Below the pieces are notes generated by a model. It searched no databases and was not told where the DNA came from. It worked only from the letters and a program-made list of their open reading frames with translations. From NCBI GenBank assembly GCA_021732995.1, contig JAKFWA010000089.1, forward strand, positions 1 to 64,000: DNA of 64,000 bases, in the 5' to 3' direction. Below, one piece after another: positions 8,711 to 17,561 of this stretch. Each line of letters starts with the position of its first letter. The first letter of the stretch is position 1. A program made the translations under genes and the position numbers. The stretch is from Planctomycetaceae bacterium (GTDB taxonomy: Bacteria > Planctomycetota > Planctomycetia > Planctomycetales > Planctomycetaceae).

Positions 8711-9481
8711 TCAGGCGGCGGCGAATCGACGCTCCACGATGCCCATCAAGCGATCCAGGATGAAGCCCACGCAACCGATCGTCAGGATGCAGAGGATGAT
8801 GTGTTCGTAAATCAGGCTGTTGTATTCCTGCCACAGGAAGCCGCCGACGCCCGGCGTGCCGATGAGCATTTCACAGGCCACGATCACTAGCCACGCGATA
8901 CCAAGGCTCAGGCGGAAGCCCGTGAACATGTAGGGCAGAGTGGCGGGAAACAAGACCTTTGTGAGTGTCTTGAATTTAGACAGCTTCAACACGCGAGCCA
9001 CGTTCAAGTAGTCCTGAGGCACAGCTCGCACACCGACGGCCGTATTCACCACCGTTGGCCACATCGAACACAGAGCAATCGTGAAGAGAGCGGCTGGTTC
9101 AGACTTGCCGAACAGCACCAGTCCCAGCGGCAACCAGGCCAGCGGTGAAACCGGTTTCAGGAACTGGATGATCGGATCGAACATCATCGTCAGTGTCTTG
9201 GAACTGCCGAGCAGGAACCCTAGAGGTGTGCCGATCAAGATGGCGATGAAATAGCCCTTGGAAACCAGAATCAGGGAGTACCACGTGAACCGCAACACGC
9301 CCTGATCAAGTTCGCCGCGTTTGGCGAACGGTTCGACGATGTAAGGTCGACTCATCTCCCAAGTCTTGACGGGTGAAGGCAGGTTCGGTGCCCATGTCGA
9401 ACAGGAAATCACCCACAACAGCCCCACAGCGATCAAGCCCACCAGGGGCAGAGCGAGCCAATCGAACGGAAACCTCTTCAT
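8711..9481 (-). CDS. nrtB: Nitrate/nitrite ABC transporter permease (NrtB-like)
   Basis: This integral membrane protein of about 256 residues belongs to the BPD_transp_1 family of NitT/TauT permeases. A first helix near residues 5-25 (ALPLVGLIAVGLLWV) and about five more follow. The EAA-type loop lies in NVARVLKLSKFKTLTKVLFPATLPYMFTG (only key residues intended: the A-x-VL-x-LS and FPATLPY parts), and GIAWLVIVACEMLIG is typical of NrtB. ATG 9481 overlaps the stop of the small upstream gene as ATGA, indicating coupled translation. The open frame extends further upstream but has no family similarity there. Confidence 0.85.
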   Translation of the reverse strand: MKRFPFDWLALPLVGLIAVGLLWVISCSTWAPNLPSPVKTWEMSRPYIVEPFAKRGELDQGVLRFTWYSLILVSKGYFIAILIGTPLGFLLGSSKTLTMMFDPIIQFLKPVSPLAWLPLGLVLFGKSEPAALFTIALCSMWPTVVNTAVGVRAVPQDYLNVARVLKLSKFKTLTKVLFPATLPYMFTGFRLSLGIAWLVIVACEMLIGTPGVGGFLWQEYNSLIYEHIILCILTIGCVGFILDRLMGIVERRFAAA

Positions 9482-9759
9482 TCGCCGAATCCTTTTGAGG
9501 GCTGCTGTAGCCGCTGCTTCTGAAGTTCCACATAGGCACCCGCCGCAGAAAGCAAAGCAACGGAAACACCAATCAGTGGAGTGACTAACGTCTTGATGAC
9601 GACCACTGTGCTGACCTGCATCCGCAGCCAGTGGTCTCCTTGATTGACCATGATCTGAACGGCCCCTACGGGCAGGCCGATCATCAACGACCGGCGCCAG
9701 ACTCCCCAATGCGTGAGAGCCTGACGCCACATCCGCCAATTGCTTGAGTCACCAGACAT
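9478..9759 (-). CDS. nrtS: NrtS-like small nitrate/nitrite transporter
   Basis: This small membrane protein (93 residues) has an amphipathic start, a helix near residues 24-38 ending in the motif VNQGD (Asn39-Gln40-Gly41-Asp42), then a second helix around residues 57-80 (IKTLVTPLIGVSVALLSAAG). This layout, with INQGD-like and LVTPLIG/LVPYLV-like segments, matches the NrtS family, described in cyanobacteria as small nitrate/nitrite transporters. It lies between nrtA and nrtB and overlaps nrtB by ATGA. Finding it inside an ABC nitrate operon supports a role in nitrate or nitrite entry. The match is by recognition of pattern, not by search. Confidence 0.75.
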   Translation of the reverse strand: MSGDSSNWRMWRQALTHWGVWRRSLMIGLPVGAVQIMVNQGDHWLRMQVSTVVVIKTLVTPLIGVSVALLSAAGAYVELQKQRLQQPSKGFGE

Positions 9760-9828
9760 GCGGGCGAACTCTCCAATCCTTGAACAACGTGCTGAACCCG
9801 CTCTGGCGCTGAGCCGGCCCTGCGGGAC

Positions 9829-11250
9829 CTAGCCCTTCATACTGTTGATCGCGAAGCCCTTGGCGTATTCCTCAGGCTTGGTCGGATCGAAGACCACGCC
9901 GTCAAACAACGTCTCGGGTTCGTTGCTGAGCCCGGCGTGCTCGTAGCCGATTTCTTTCATGGCCTCTTCGTAGATATCGGTGCGCATCACCTGCTTGGCG
10001 ACGCCTTCGTAGTCAGGAGCGCCTTCCACCATGCCCCAGCGGCGGAACTGGCTCAACCACCACTTGCAGTACTTAGGCTGTGGGTAGTTGCAGTTGCGCT
10101 GGCTGTAAATCATGTAGTTCGGATCTTTGATCTTGCGACCATCACCGTAGTCGTAGTCACCCAACAGGCGCCCAAGAATGATCTCCGGCGGGCAGTTGAT
10201 GTAAGCCGCCTGCGACACGATCTTCGCTTGTTCCGGCCGATTAGCGAGATCATCCAGCCAGACGCTGGCTTCGTGCAGCGCCTTCAAGACAGCCTTCACG
10301 GTCTTGGGGTTCTCGTCCGCGAACTCCTGAGTAAACGCGCAAACCTTTTCAGGATGATCCTTCCACATCTCCTGAGTAGTTACCGAAGTGAAACCGATCT
10401 CGTCAGCGATTGCGCGAGCATTCCAAGGCTCACCGACGCAGTAACCGTCCATCTTGCCGACCTTCATGTTCGCCACCATCTGCGGGGGCGGAACAGTGGC
10501 CAGAGCGACGTCGGTATCCGGGTTGATACCGCCAGCGGCCAGGTAGTAACGCATCCACATAGCGTGTGTTCCTGGCGGGAACGTCATCGCGAAAGTCATG
10601 GGCGTGCCAGCCGCCTTGGCAGCATCCACTAAAGGCTTGAGTGCCTTGGGATCCGCAGCAACTTTGCCTTTCAAATCTGCCTTGAGCGTAATGGCCTGAC
10701 CGTTTCGGTTGAGCAACCACGGAATGACCATCGGCTTCTTCGGCGAGCCCAGCAGGCCCATTGTCGAAGCGATCGGCATACCGATCAGCATGTGCGTGCC
10801 CTGGATATCACCGTTCGAGAGTGAGTCGCGAATGGCCGCCCAACTCGCACCTTTGCTGACCGTCGAATTGATCCCGTATTTCTTGAAGAGGCCCTTTTCG
10901 TGAGCGATCACGATCGGCGAACAGTCGGTCAGAGCGATAATGCCAAACTTGAGATCCGTCACTTCCGGAGCATCGCTCGCCATCTCGGCAACTGGGGCTC
11001 CAGCCGCAGGCGCAGGTTTGTCGGCAACTGCTTCGGGAGTGGGAGCGGTTCCTGAGCCACCGCACCCCATCAGCATGGATGAACCAGCCACGCCCATCGC
11101 GGTGGCCATGAAGCCACGGCGGGTAAATCCCGCTGACTTGATGGAGCCGCGCGCCGACGAGGTGATCTGAGCGTTGGAAGAGATCGGCGCTTCCACGCCA
11201 GCTTTAGGAGCGAGTTCAGGGGGTTGTGCTGTGTGCGATTCGTGTGGCAT
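9829..11250 (-). CDS. nrtA: Nitrate/nitrite ABC transporter substrate-binding lipoprotein (NrtA-like)
   Basis: This is the first gene of the nitrate operon, 473 residues from ATG 11250. A long N-terminal segment leads to a Tat motif (FTRRGFMATA, Arg44-Arg45) and a lipobox ending LMGC (Cys63), so it should be exported folded and lipid-anchored. The mature part begins with LKFGIIALTDCSPIVIAHEKG, the NrtA/CmpA opening. GMPIASTMGL, FPPGTHAMWMRYYLAAGGI, PPPQMVANMKVG and GYCVGEPWNARAI are nitrate/bicarbonate binder features. Discrimination between nitrate, nitrite and bicarbonate is not certain by eye, but the adjacent nrtS favours nitrate/nitrite. Confidence 0.88.
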   Translation of the reverse strand: MPHESHTAQPPELAPKAGVEAPISSNAQITSSARGSIKSAGFTRRGFMATAMGVAGSSMLMGCGGSGTAPTPEAVADKPAPAAGAPVAEMASDAPEVTDLKFGIIALTDCSPIVIAHEKGLFKKYGINSTVSKGASWAAIRDSLSNGDIQGTHMLIGMPIASTMGLLGSPKKPMVIPWLLNRNGQAITLKADLKGKVAADPKALKPLVDAAKAAGTPMTFAMTFPPGTHAMWMRYYLAAGGINPDTDVALATVPPPQMVANMKVGKMDGYCVGEPWNARAIADEIGFTSVTTQEMWKDHPEKVCAFTQEFADENPKTVKAVLKALHEASVWLDDLANRPEQAKIVSQAAYINCPPEIILGRLLGDYDYGDGRKIKDPNYMIYSQRNCNYPQPKYCKWWLSQFRRWGMVEGAPDYEGVAKQVMRTDIYEEAMKEIGYEHAGLSNEPETLFDGVVFDPTKPEEYAKGFAINSMKG

Positions 11251-11672
11251 CAGAACTCTCTGGGCTAAGAGGGAAAGCGACTCTGTCAGCGTGCGTTGGT
11301 GCTGCCATCGTGGCCTCACTGCACGCTTCCGAACCCTCTCAAGGCAAGCCACGTACCGCGTTGGACCAGTCGGTCTCATTTCAAACGAACTTGCGTGGAA
11401 ATCCACGTGTGGTAATGCGCAAAACAGGGCGAGAAGAACAATTACCAACACCTGGCAGTCGAGAGATCAACGACCGACAATGCGAGAAAACGGAAGTGGC
11501 ACGTGGTCTGTGCCAGCCATCAAGGCGGTATCGCCACAAAGTTGAGCAACCATCCCGAAGTTCTGGCCGGAGGGTTCGAACGCTATCTCTTGGCACCAGC
11601 TTTCGTAGGATGCAGGTCACGGCTCACTGCCTTGGAATCAACCTCATCACGTTCTCTGAAGGAGCTGTCGCG
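11251..11672. promoter_or_regulatory. 422-base divergent intergenic region between nrtA and the PIG-L gene
   Basis: This region must hold the promoters of the leftward nitrate operon and the rightward PIG-L gene. The one clear structure is a perfect inverted repeat TGGCAC-N7-GTGCCA at 11497-11515, about 250 bases from the nrtA start, which could be an operator. No convincing sigma-70 or sigma-54 promoter and no convincing small gene was seen. A GAAGGAG ribosome binding site precedes the PIG-L start. Confidence 0.45.
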
Positions 11673-12605
11673 ATGATGCTTCGACATTTATTGGCGGCGT
11701 TGTGCCTCTGCCTGTTCTGGGGTGGCCTCGATTGTGAAGGCACAGCGAGGGCGGAAGACTCAGACGGCAAACTGAGAATCGTGGTCTTCGGTGCTCACCC
11801 CGATGACGCCGAGTACAAAGCGGGCGGAACGGCTGCCAAATGGGCCAAGCTGGGACATCACGTCAAACTGGTCAGCGTCACCAATGGAGACATCGGGCAC
11901 TGGCAGATGGCCGGTGGTCCGCTGGCTCAACGCCGCGCCGCAGAAGTAAAGGCTGCCGCCAAGGTGCTGGGCGTGACCAGTCAGGTACTCGACATTCACG
12001 ATGGCGAACTGCTGCCGACGGTCGAGAATCGCAAGCTCATCACGAAGGTGATTCGCGAATGGAAGGCGGACATCGTTATCTCGCATCGTCCGTGGGACTA
12101 TCACCCGGATCATCGCTACGTCGGGGTGCTCGTTCAGGACGCAGCCTTCATGGTAACAGTGCCCTTCTTGTGTCCGGACGTTCCGCCGCTGAAGAAGAAC
12201 CCGGTGTTTCTGTATTCGAGCGATGGGTTCAAAAAGCCGTACAGTTTCAACCCCGATGTCGCGGTGTCTGTCGACGACGTGTTCGAAACGAAGCTGGCCG
12301 CGATTCACGAATTGCCGTCGCAGGCCTACGAAGGCGGAGCGAATGGCAGCGAAGAGCACGTCAGCAAAGTACCGCCCGAATCTGACGTGGCGGGTCGCAA
12401 AGCCTGGCTGCTGAAGGGCTGGTCGAACCGGCAAAGCGCCGAAGCCAATCGTTTCCGGGACGTGTTGATCGCGCTCTACGGCGAAGAACGCGGCAAAGCG
12501 GTCAAATACGCCGAGACTTTTGAGGTTTGCGAGTACGGCTCACGCCCCTCCGAAGCGGATCTGAAAAAGCTCTTCCCATTTTTTGATCCAACCGCCGCGA
12601 AGTAG
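11673..12605 (+). CDS. Exported PIG-L family deacetylase
   Basis: This 310-residue protein has a signal peptide (MMLRHLLAALCLCLFWGG...) and then the PIG-L/LmbE fold. The zinc motif is in VVFGAHPDDAEYKAGG (AHPDD), followed by LVSVTNGDIGHW and, later, SHRPWDYHPDHRYVG, which supplies the second His motif (HPDH). The family removes acetyl groups from N-acetylglucosamine-type substrates. The exact substrate is unknown, but export suggests breakdown of acetylated polysaccharide outside the cytosol. The start at 11673 has GAAGGAG in place; ATG 11676 is an equal alternative. The stop codon falls inside a 20-base tandem duplication. An esterase gene follows after 72 bases. Confidence 0.88.
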   Translation: MMLRHLLAALCLCLFWGGLDCEGTARAEDSDGKLRIVVFGAHPDDAEYKAGGTAAKWAKLGHHVKLVSVTNGDIGHWQMAGGPLAQRRAAEVKAAAKVLGVTSQVLDIHDGELLPTVENRKLITKVIREWKADIVISHRPWDYHPDHRYVGVLVQDAAFMVTVPFLCPDVPPLKKNPVFLYSSDGFKKPYSFNPDVAVSVDDVFETKLAAIHELPSQAYEGGANGSEEHVSKVPPESDVAGRKAWLLKGWSNRQSAEANRFRDVLIALYGEERGKAVKYAETFEVCEYGSRPSEADLKKLFPFFDPTAAK

Positions 12606-12624
12606 ATCCAACCGCCGCGAAGTA
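12585..12624. repeat. Perfect 20-base tandem duplication at the end of the PIG-L gene
   Basis: GATCCAACCGCCGCGAAGTA occurs twice head-to-tail at 12585-12604 and 12605-12624. The PIG-L stop codon TAG (12603-12605) straddles the junction, so the first copy codes for the last residues and the second is untranslated. The two copies are identical, which suggests a recent slippage or duplication. Confidence 0.9.
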
Positions 12625-12677
12625 GTTGTGGTGCACCGAACTTCGACGCTCAATCACATCACACGACAGGACCACGC

Positions 12678-13667
12678 ATGAGTCAGCGCTCTCGCCACAG
12701 TTTCGTTCAGGTCGGATGGGCCCTCTTCCTGACCACGTTGCTCGCAACCGCCGCTCATGCGGCCGCCCCGAAAGGCCCATTAAAAATCTTCATCCTCGCC
12801 GGCCAGTCGAACATGGAAGGCCAGGCCGTCGCGGACCTCACCGGCAAGAACTACAACGAGGGCAAGGGGACCCTGAACTTTCTGCTCAATGATCCTCAGA
12901 AGGCGCCGTTGCTGCAGCACCTCAAGAATGCAGACGGCTCTTGGGCTGTCCGAAACGACGTGTGGTGCCGCTACAAGCGGGAGCGCCAACAATTGCTGGC
13001 CGGGCCGCTGACGATGGGATTTTCGATCTATGGACCGACTCATCACTTCGGTCCGGAGCTGCAATTTGGTCACGTGCTGGGCGACTTCTTCGACAATCAG
13101 GTCCTACTGATCAAAACCGCGTGGGGCGGCAAGAGCCTCTACAAAGACTTTCGTCCGCCGTCATCGGGGGGTGAGGTTGGCCCGTACTACACCAAGATGA
13201 TGGCTGAGATCCGCGAGACGCTGGAGAACCTGAAAAGCGACTTCCCGGACTACGACGACAGCGGCTACGAGTTCTCCGGCCTCGTCTGGTATCACGGCTG
13301 GAATGACGGCGTTGAGCCTAAGAAAGCGATTCCACAGTACGAACAGAACCTGGTGAATCTGATTCAGGACGTCCGTCGCGAGCTGAAAAAGCCGGAACTC
13401 CCGGTAGTTGTTGGTGAACTGACCGGCCCCTGGGTGAAGGCTCCCGACGAGTGGGAACAACTGCGCAAAGCTCAGCGCGCGGCAGCGGAACGGCCCGAAT
13501 TCAAGGGCTCGGTGCTGTTTGTGGAGACGCACGATTTCGTCCGCAAGCCTGAGGACTCACCGAATCCGACGCACGGCCATCATGAGTTCGGCAACGCCGA
13601 AACTTACTTTCTGGTGGGTGACGCCCTCGGCAAGGGCATGAGAAAGCTGTGTGAGTCGAACCACTGA
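12678..13667 (+). CDS. Exported sialate O-acetylesterase-like protein (SASA/DUF303)
   Basis: This 329-residue protein has a signal peptide ending near AHAAAP. The SGNH-type nucleophile block is LKIFILAGQSNMEGQA (Ser in GQSNM). KTAWGGKSL, GLVWYHGWNDG and the C-terminal region with NPTHGHHEFGNAETY follow, which would hold the catalytic His. Members remove O-acetyl or other esters from carbohydrates. Together with the PIG-L deacetylase just upstream it suggests work on acetylated polysaccharide. ATG 12678 has AGGACC upstream. Confidence 0.85.
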   Translation: MSQRSRHSFVQVGWALFLTTLLATAAHAAAPKGPLKIFILAGQSNMEGQAVADLTGKNYNEGKGTLNFLLNDPQKAPLLQHLKNADGSWAVRNDVWCRYKRERQQLLAGPLTMGFSIYGPTHHFGPELQFGHVLGDFFDNQVLLIKTAWGGKSLYKDFRPPSSGGEVGPYYTKMMAEIRETLENLKSDFPDYDDSGYEFSGLVWYHGWNDGVEPKKAIPQYEQNLVNLIQDVRRELKKPELPVVVGELTGPWVKAPDEWEQLRKAQRAAAERPEFKGSVLFVETHDFVRKPEDSPNPTHGHHEFGNAETYFLVGDALGKGMRKLCESNH

Positions 13668-13862
13668 GGGCTTAGAAGAAGCTGACAGAGCCAATGTCGC
13701 CAACGCGCACACAGACGCCGGTTTGTCCGTTCATGCCTCCAGCAGCAGTTGGCCGCCAAGTGGTCAGCAGACGCGTCTAAAACGTGACATGCAACCGCTT
13801 TTGATCTTGCTATCCTTAGCGGGACCGACGCGTTGCTCACCACCGAAAGAGCGGAGTCTTGC

Positions 13863-15584
13863 ATGGCTGTGAAAGTCAAATGTCGTGATTGTGGCGTTGT
13901 TGCCACGGTTCCAGATGCGGCTCGGGGTAAGTCCGTTAAGTGCAAGGACTGCGGAGCGTCGATCAAGGTGCCCAGCGGCGAAGGCGGCGGTCCCGCCAAG
14001 AAATCCGCGGCAAAAAAAGAAAAGACGATTGAAGATGATGACTTCTTCAATCATCTGGATCTGGACAACGTTGAGCACCAGGAAAAACGCATCTGCCCGA
14101 AGTGCGCCGCCAAGGTCACGGACGAAGACATCGAATGTCCGAACTGCGGCATCAATCTCGAAACCGGGCAGCTTAGCGCGAAGCAAAAGCAGCGCAAGAA
14201 GTTCATCTCGCAAGGACGCGATCCAGACCAGTTCTTCAAAGTCGCGTGGTCCGACCCGTTCGAGTTCATGAAGTCGAACATCAGTCTGTGTCTCACACTG
14301 GCTGGATTCTCAGCATTCGCCTTCACCATCTATTTCTGCTGCGGGTTCCTCGCCTTCTGGTATGTAAAGCTCCCGTTGAAGTTCTTCTTCGGCGCGATTT
14401 CGATCGTTGGCGGTCTGGCCAGCGTTGGTTGTTTTATTCAGCTCTACATTCACGTCATCAAGAACACGCTCGACGATAAGAAAGAGCTAGGGCGATTCAA
14501 CTTCGACTTCTTCGCTGACGTCGCATTGGGGCTCAAGATTCTGGTCTGGCCAGCCGCGGTAACAGGCCCGGTTCAGATGGTCTTGGGATTGATTGGGGCC
14601 GTGATGATGATCATGGGCATCCTAAGCCTTGGTGGCGGAGCAGGCTTGCTGGTGGCATCCGGTGCCGGATTGCTCATGGTCCTGTCGTTCATTGGCCTGT
14701 ACCTGTTTGGCACGATCACGTTTCCGATCGCCATTTCGCACATGTCGGCCAAGTACACCTACAAGGCGTATCTTCCAAACCAGATGTTTTCACTGCTGGG
14801 TCGCAACTTCGCTGCGGTCGCGTACTGGTGGCTGATTGCCATAGTCCTCAATCTTGTGGTTTTAATTATCGCAGGTGTACTGGGCTACTTCATGACCGAC
14901 GTCATGGAACTCTTCCTGCAAGCCATTGGAAAAATTCTGGAACTTCTGGACGTCAAGAACTGGGAAAACGAAGACCAGCGAGGATTCCTGTTCTATGTCG
15001 TCTTCCCGATTGTCGGCTTCACGCTCGTTTTCCTCACTTCGATCACGCTGTCGTTGCCGACGAGTTTTGCGGCGGTATTTCTCACGCGTTTGACAGGGCT
15101 GTTTGCTTACTACAATCAACCGAAACTGGGGATGAGCGAGAAGCGGATGGCGGGTCAGCCCGCCGGCTTCTGGCCGAGGTATCTAGGCTATCTGATTGAT
15201 GCCATCGTGCTGACATCGTTCGTGTTGTTCGCCCAAATGCTGGTGGCAGGGGCCGCTTTACTGGCAAATGAACTCGGCCTCGAGGGTATGGACGCGATGT
15301 TCGTCACGCTGTCCCAGTTCGCGAGCGGACTTATACCCCTGTTGTATTATACGCTCAGCGAAAGCGGCCCCGGTGGTGGAACTCTCGGCAAGAATTCCAT
15401 GGGCATGATCGTCGTGAACGAAGCCGGCAAGAAGCCGATCACCAAGGGGCAGGCGCTGTCACGCTACTTCTTGCGTGGCATCCCCTTTGGAGTGTTTTTT
15501 GCCCTTTGGGACAAGGACAAAATGACGCTGCACGATAAGGCGACCAAGACTCGTGTTGTCTGGCGCCCAGAACAGTTGATCTAA
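13863..15584 (+). CDS. Zinc-ribbon and RDD-domain membrane protein
   Basis: This 573-residue protein has an N-terminal zinc ribbon (CRDCG...CKDCGASIKV, about residues 6-33) and a second one (CPKC...CPNCGINLETG, about residues 76-98). A highly hydrophobic central region follows with roughly six to eight helices, then an RDD domain from about residue 435 (FWPRYLGYLIDAIVL...GGTLGKNSMGM...KMTLHDKATKTRVV). The RDD family is of unknown or ion-transport-related function. Zinc-ribbon plus RDD proteins are common in planctomycetes. ATG 13863 was chosen because the ribbon begins directly after it and GAGCGGAG precedes it. No function can be assigned from neighbours. Confidence 0.8.
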   Translation: MAVKVKCRDCGVVATVPDAARGKSVKCKDCGASIKVPSGEGGGPAKKSAAKKEKTIEDDDFFNHLDLDNVEHQEKRICPKCAAKVTDEDIECPNCGINLETGQLSAKQKQRKKFISQGRDPDQFFKVAWSDPFEFMKSNISLCLTLAGFSAFAFTIYFCCGFLAFWYVKLPLKFFFGAISIVGGLASVGCFIQLYIHVIKNTLDDKKELGRFNFDFFADVALGLKILVWPAAVTGPVQMVLGLIGAVMMIMGILSLGGGAGLLVASGAGLLMVLSFIGLYLFGTITFPIAISHMSAKYTYKAYLPNQMFSLLGRNFAAVAYWWLIAIVLNLVVLIIAGVLGYFMTDVMELFLQAIGKILELLDVKNWENEDQRGFLFYVVFPIVGFTLVFLTSITLSLPTSFAAVFLTRLTGLFAYYNQPKLGMSEKRMAGQPAGFWPRYLGYLIDAIVLTSFVLFAQMLVAGAALLANELGLEGMDAMFVTLSQFASGLIPLLYYTLSESGPGGGTLGKNSMGMIVVNEAGKKPITKGQALSRYFLRGIPFGVFFALWDKDKMTLHDKATKTRVVWRPEQLI

Positions 15585-15654
15585 GGGGCACGCGGGTGTG
15601 ACGATGTGCCGGAGCTGCCGGTAGCATGCTTGCGGGTGGCGAAAGGAGTCAGTT

Positions 15655-16341
15655 GTGGGCGATCAACGGGTGGTTGTGATAACGGGTGCAACTCGCGGGC
15701 TCGGCCAGGCGATGACGGCCCGGTTGATCGAGGCGGGTCACAAAGTCATCGGCTGCGGGCGTTCGCTGAACGCTATCAAGACGCTCGCGGCCAAACATGG
15801 TGCACCGCATCGGTTCGATTGTGTAGACGTCGTCGACGACGGTCAGGTCAAGGCGTGGGCCGAGTCCGTCGTCAAGGAGTTCGGAGCGCCGGACCTGCTG
15901 CTCAACAATGCCGCGATCATCAACGAGAACGCGAACCTGTGGGAGATTTCTGCCGCCGAGTTCGACGCCGTAGTCGACGTCAACATTAAGGGAGTAGCCA
16001 ACATCATCCGGCATTTCGTGCCGGAGATGGTCGCTCGGGAGAAGGGCGTGATCGTCAACTTCAGTTCTGGCTGGGGACGCTCCACATCACCTGAAGTCGC
16101 TCCGTACTGTGCCACCAAATGGGCCATCGAAGGGCTCACTCAGGCGCTGGCTTACGAACTTCCGCGCGGCATGGCGGCGATCCCGCTCAACCCCGGAATC
16201 ATTAACACCGAAATGCTGCAATCGTGTTTCGGCTCATCCGCAGGCTCCTACCCAGATGCCGATGAATGGAGCCGCAAGGCGGTACCGTTCATCCTGAGCA
16301 TCAAGCCATCGCAGAATGGCCAACCGCTCACCTGTCCGTGA
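15655..16341 (+). CDS. Short-chain dehydrogenase/reductase (SDR)
   Basis: This 228-residue NAD(P)-dependent oxidoreductase carries the classical SDR features: cofactor loop TGATRGLGQAM near residues 10-20, NNAAI, the catalytic Ser in VNFSSGWG, and YCATKWAIEG with the YxxxK pair. After that, LNPGIINTEML is the usual segment beside the nicotinamide. The GTG start at 15655 has AAAGGAG 8-14 bases upstream. Substrate is not evident. It is followed by an ornithine-cyclodeaminase-family gene on the same strand 135 bases on. Confidence 0.9.
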   Translation: MGDQRVVVITGATRGLGQAMTARLIEAGHKVIGCGRSLNAIKTLAAKHGAPHRFDCVDVVDDGQVKAWAESVVKEFGAPDLLLNNAAIINENANLWEISAAEFDAVVDVNIKGVANIIRHFVPEMVAREKGVIVNFSSGWGRSTSPEVAPYCATKWAIEGLTQALAYELPRGMAAIPLNPGIINTEMLQSCFGSSAGSYPDADEWSRKAVPFILSIKPSQNGQPLTCP

Positions 16342-16424
16342 GATGACAACCAGCCGCGGTCCCGATTGAATCGCTCCCACGGAGCACTCCGCCTTTCCGC
16401 TCAGAGTGTTACTCTACCTTAATA

Positions 16425-16442
16425 CGCTGCGTCGGAGCAGCG
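16425..16442 (+). terminator. Short hairpin between SDR and cyclodeaminase-family genes
   Basis: CGCTGC (16425-16430) pairs perfectly with GCAGCG (16437-16442) around a 6-base loop. It could end the SDR transcript or sit in the leader of the next gene. No T-tract follows, so the role is uncertain. Confidence 0.3.
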
Positions 16443-16476
16443 CAACGCATGATCGTCTTGTGCCAGGAGCGGTCTC

Positions 16477-17436
16477 GTGTCCGTGCTCTATCTCACCGAA
16501 GCTGATGTCAATGATCTGATTGATATGCCCGCGACACTCGGGGTGGTCGAGGAAGCGTTTCGTCAATTCGCGGTGGGGAAGGCGACGAACGTACCGCGGG
16601 CGCGGGCGTTCGCTCCGGGTGTGGCGTTGCACACCTTGTCAGCGTCTGCCGAGTACCTCGGGTTGATTGGCTGGAAGGCTTACACCACGACGCGTGCCAG
16701 CATGCGGTTTCACGTGGCCGCCTACGATATTCAGACGGGAGCGATGCGGGCGTTGATCGAAGCCAACTGGCTGGGCCAGTTGCGAACGGGTGCGGCCACG
16801 GGCGTCGCGGCGAAGTACATGGCTCGGCCGGACGCAGACACCGTCGGGATCTTTGGCTCGGGACTGCAGGCTCAGACTCAGGTAATGGCTGTCTGCGCCG
16901 CCAAGAGAATTCGACGAGTGGAGGTGTTCTCACGCGATCCGGAACGCCGAGCTGCCTTCGCCAAGCAGCTCTCTGAACGGTGCGGTGTCGAAGTGGTACC
17001 CGCAGACACCCCCAAGCAGGCTGCGTCGAGTAAGGGCATCGTCATCACGGCGTCGACAAGCAAGACTCCGGTGTTTGATGGTCGAGATCTCGCAGAGGGC
17101 ACTCTGGTGTGTGCGGTTGGTTCGAACTATCTGGTGAAGACAGAGATCGATGTCGAAACCGTGCGTCGAGCGAAAACGATCGTCTGTGACAGCAAGGAAC
17201 AGTGCCGCCTCGAAGCGGGAGATTTCGTCGCGGCGCTGGCCGATGGAACGACCACTTGGGACGCCATGCACGAGCTCGCCGATATCGTCAGTGGCAAGAT
17301 TCCGGGACGGTCGGCGGCGTCGGAAATCAACCTGTTCAAGTCAGTCGGGCTCGCTCTCGAAGACGTGGCAATGGCGGGAGAACTCATCCGCCGCGCTGAG
17401 TCCGCTGGGCGCGGGCAGCAACTCCCTATCGGCTGA
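16477..17436 (+). CDS. Ornithine cyclodeaminase / mu-crystallin family protein
   Basis: This 319-residue cytosolic enzyme has the family's N-terminal dimerisation part, GWKAYTT with the substrate lysine, ALIEANWLGQLRTGAATGVAAKYMA, the Rossmann motif GIFGSGLQAQTQ and the usual ending SVGLALEDVAMAGELIRRA. Relatives include ornithine cyclodeaminase (to proline), alanine dehydrogenase and ketimine or imino-acid reductases, so the precise reaction is open. The GTG start at 16477 has CAGGAG 10 bases upstream. The next gene on the same strand is an oxidoreductase. Confidence 0.88.
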   Translation: MSVLYLTEADVNDLIDMPATLGVVEEAFRQFAVGKATNVPRARAFAPGVALHTLSASAEYLGLIGWKAYTTTRASMRFHVAAYDIQTGAMRALIEANWLGQLRTGAATGVAAKYMARPDADTVGIFGSGLQAQTQVMAVCAAKRIRRVEVFSRDPERRAAFAKQLSERCGVEVVPADTPKQAASSKGIVITASTSKTPVFDGRDLAEGTLVCAVGSNYLVKTEIDVETVRRAKTIVCDSKEQCRLEAGDFVAALADGTTTWDAMHELADIVSGKIPGRSAASEINLFKSVGLALEDVAMAGELIRRAESAGRGQQLPIG

Positions 17437-17561
17437 CTGACAGCGTCGGGGCCGCCCGCTATGTTCCCCGCTCCGGGGCTTCTGCTGATAACCGTCTCGG
17501 CGGCGATTTTTCCACCTGCCGTCGAACGAACTGACTTCAAACTCGAAAGGCTGCTGAATTC

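Noticed and set aside
9482-9739. N-terminal extension of NrtB upstream of 9481
   Set aside because: The extension overlaps the nrtS gene in another frame and shows no membrane or family character; the ATGA overlap gives the better start.
11592-11615. Possible sigma-54 promoter (TTGGCAC followed by TTCGT) upstream of the PIG-L gene
   Set aside because: The -12 element lacks the required GC pair in the right place, so it does not meet the TGGCAC-N5-TTGC pattern.
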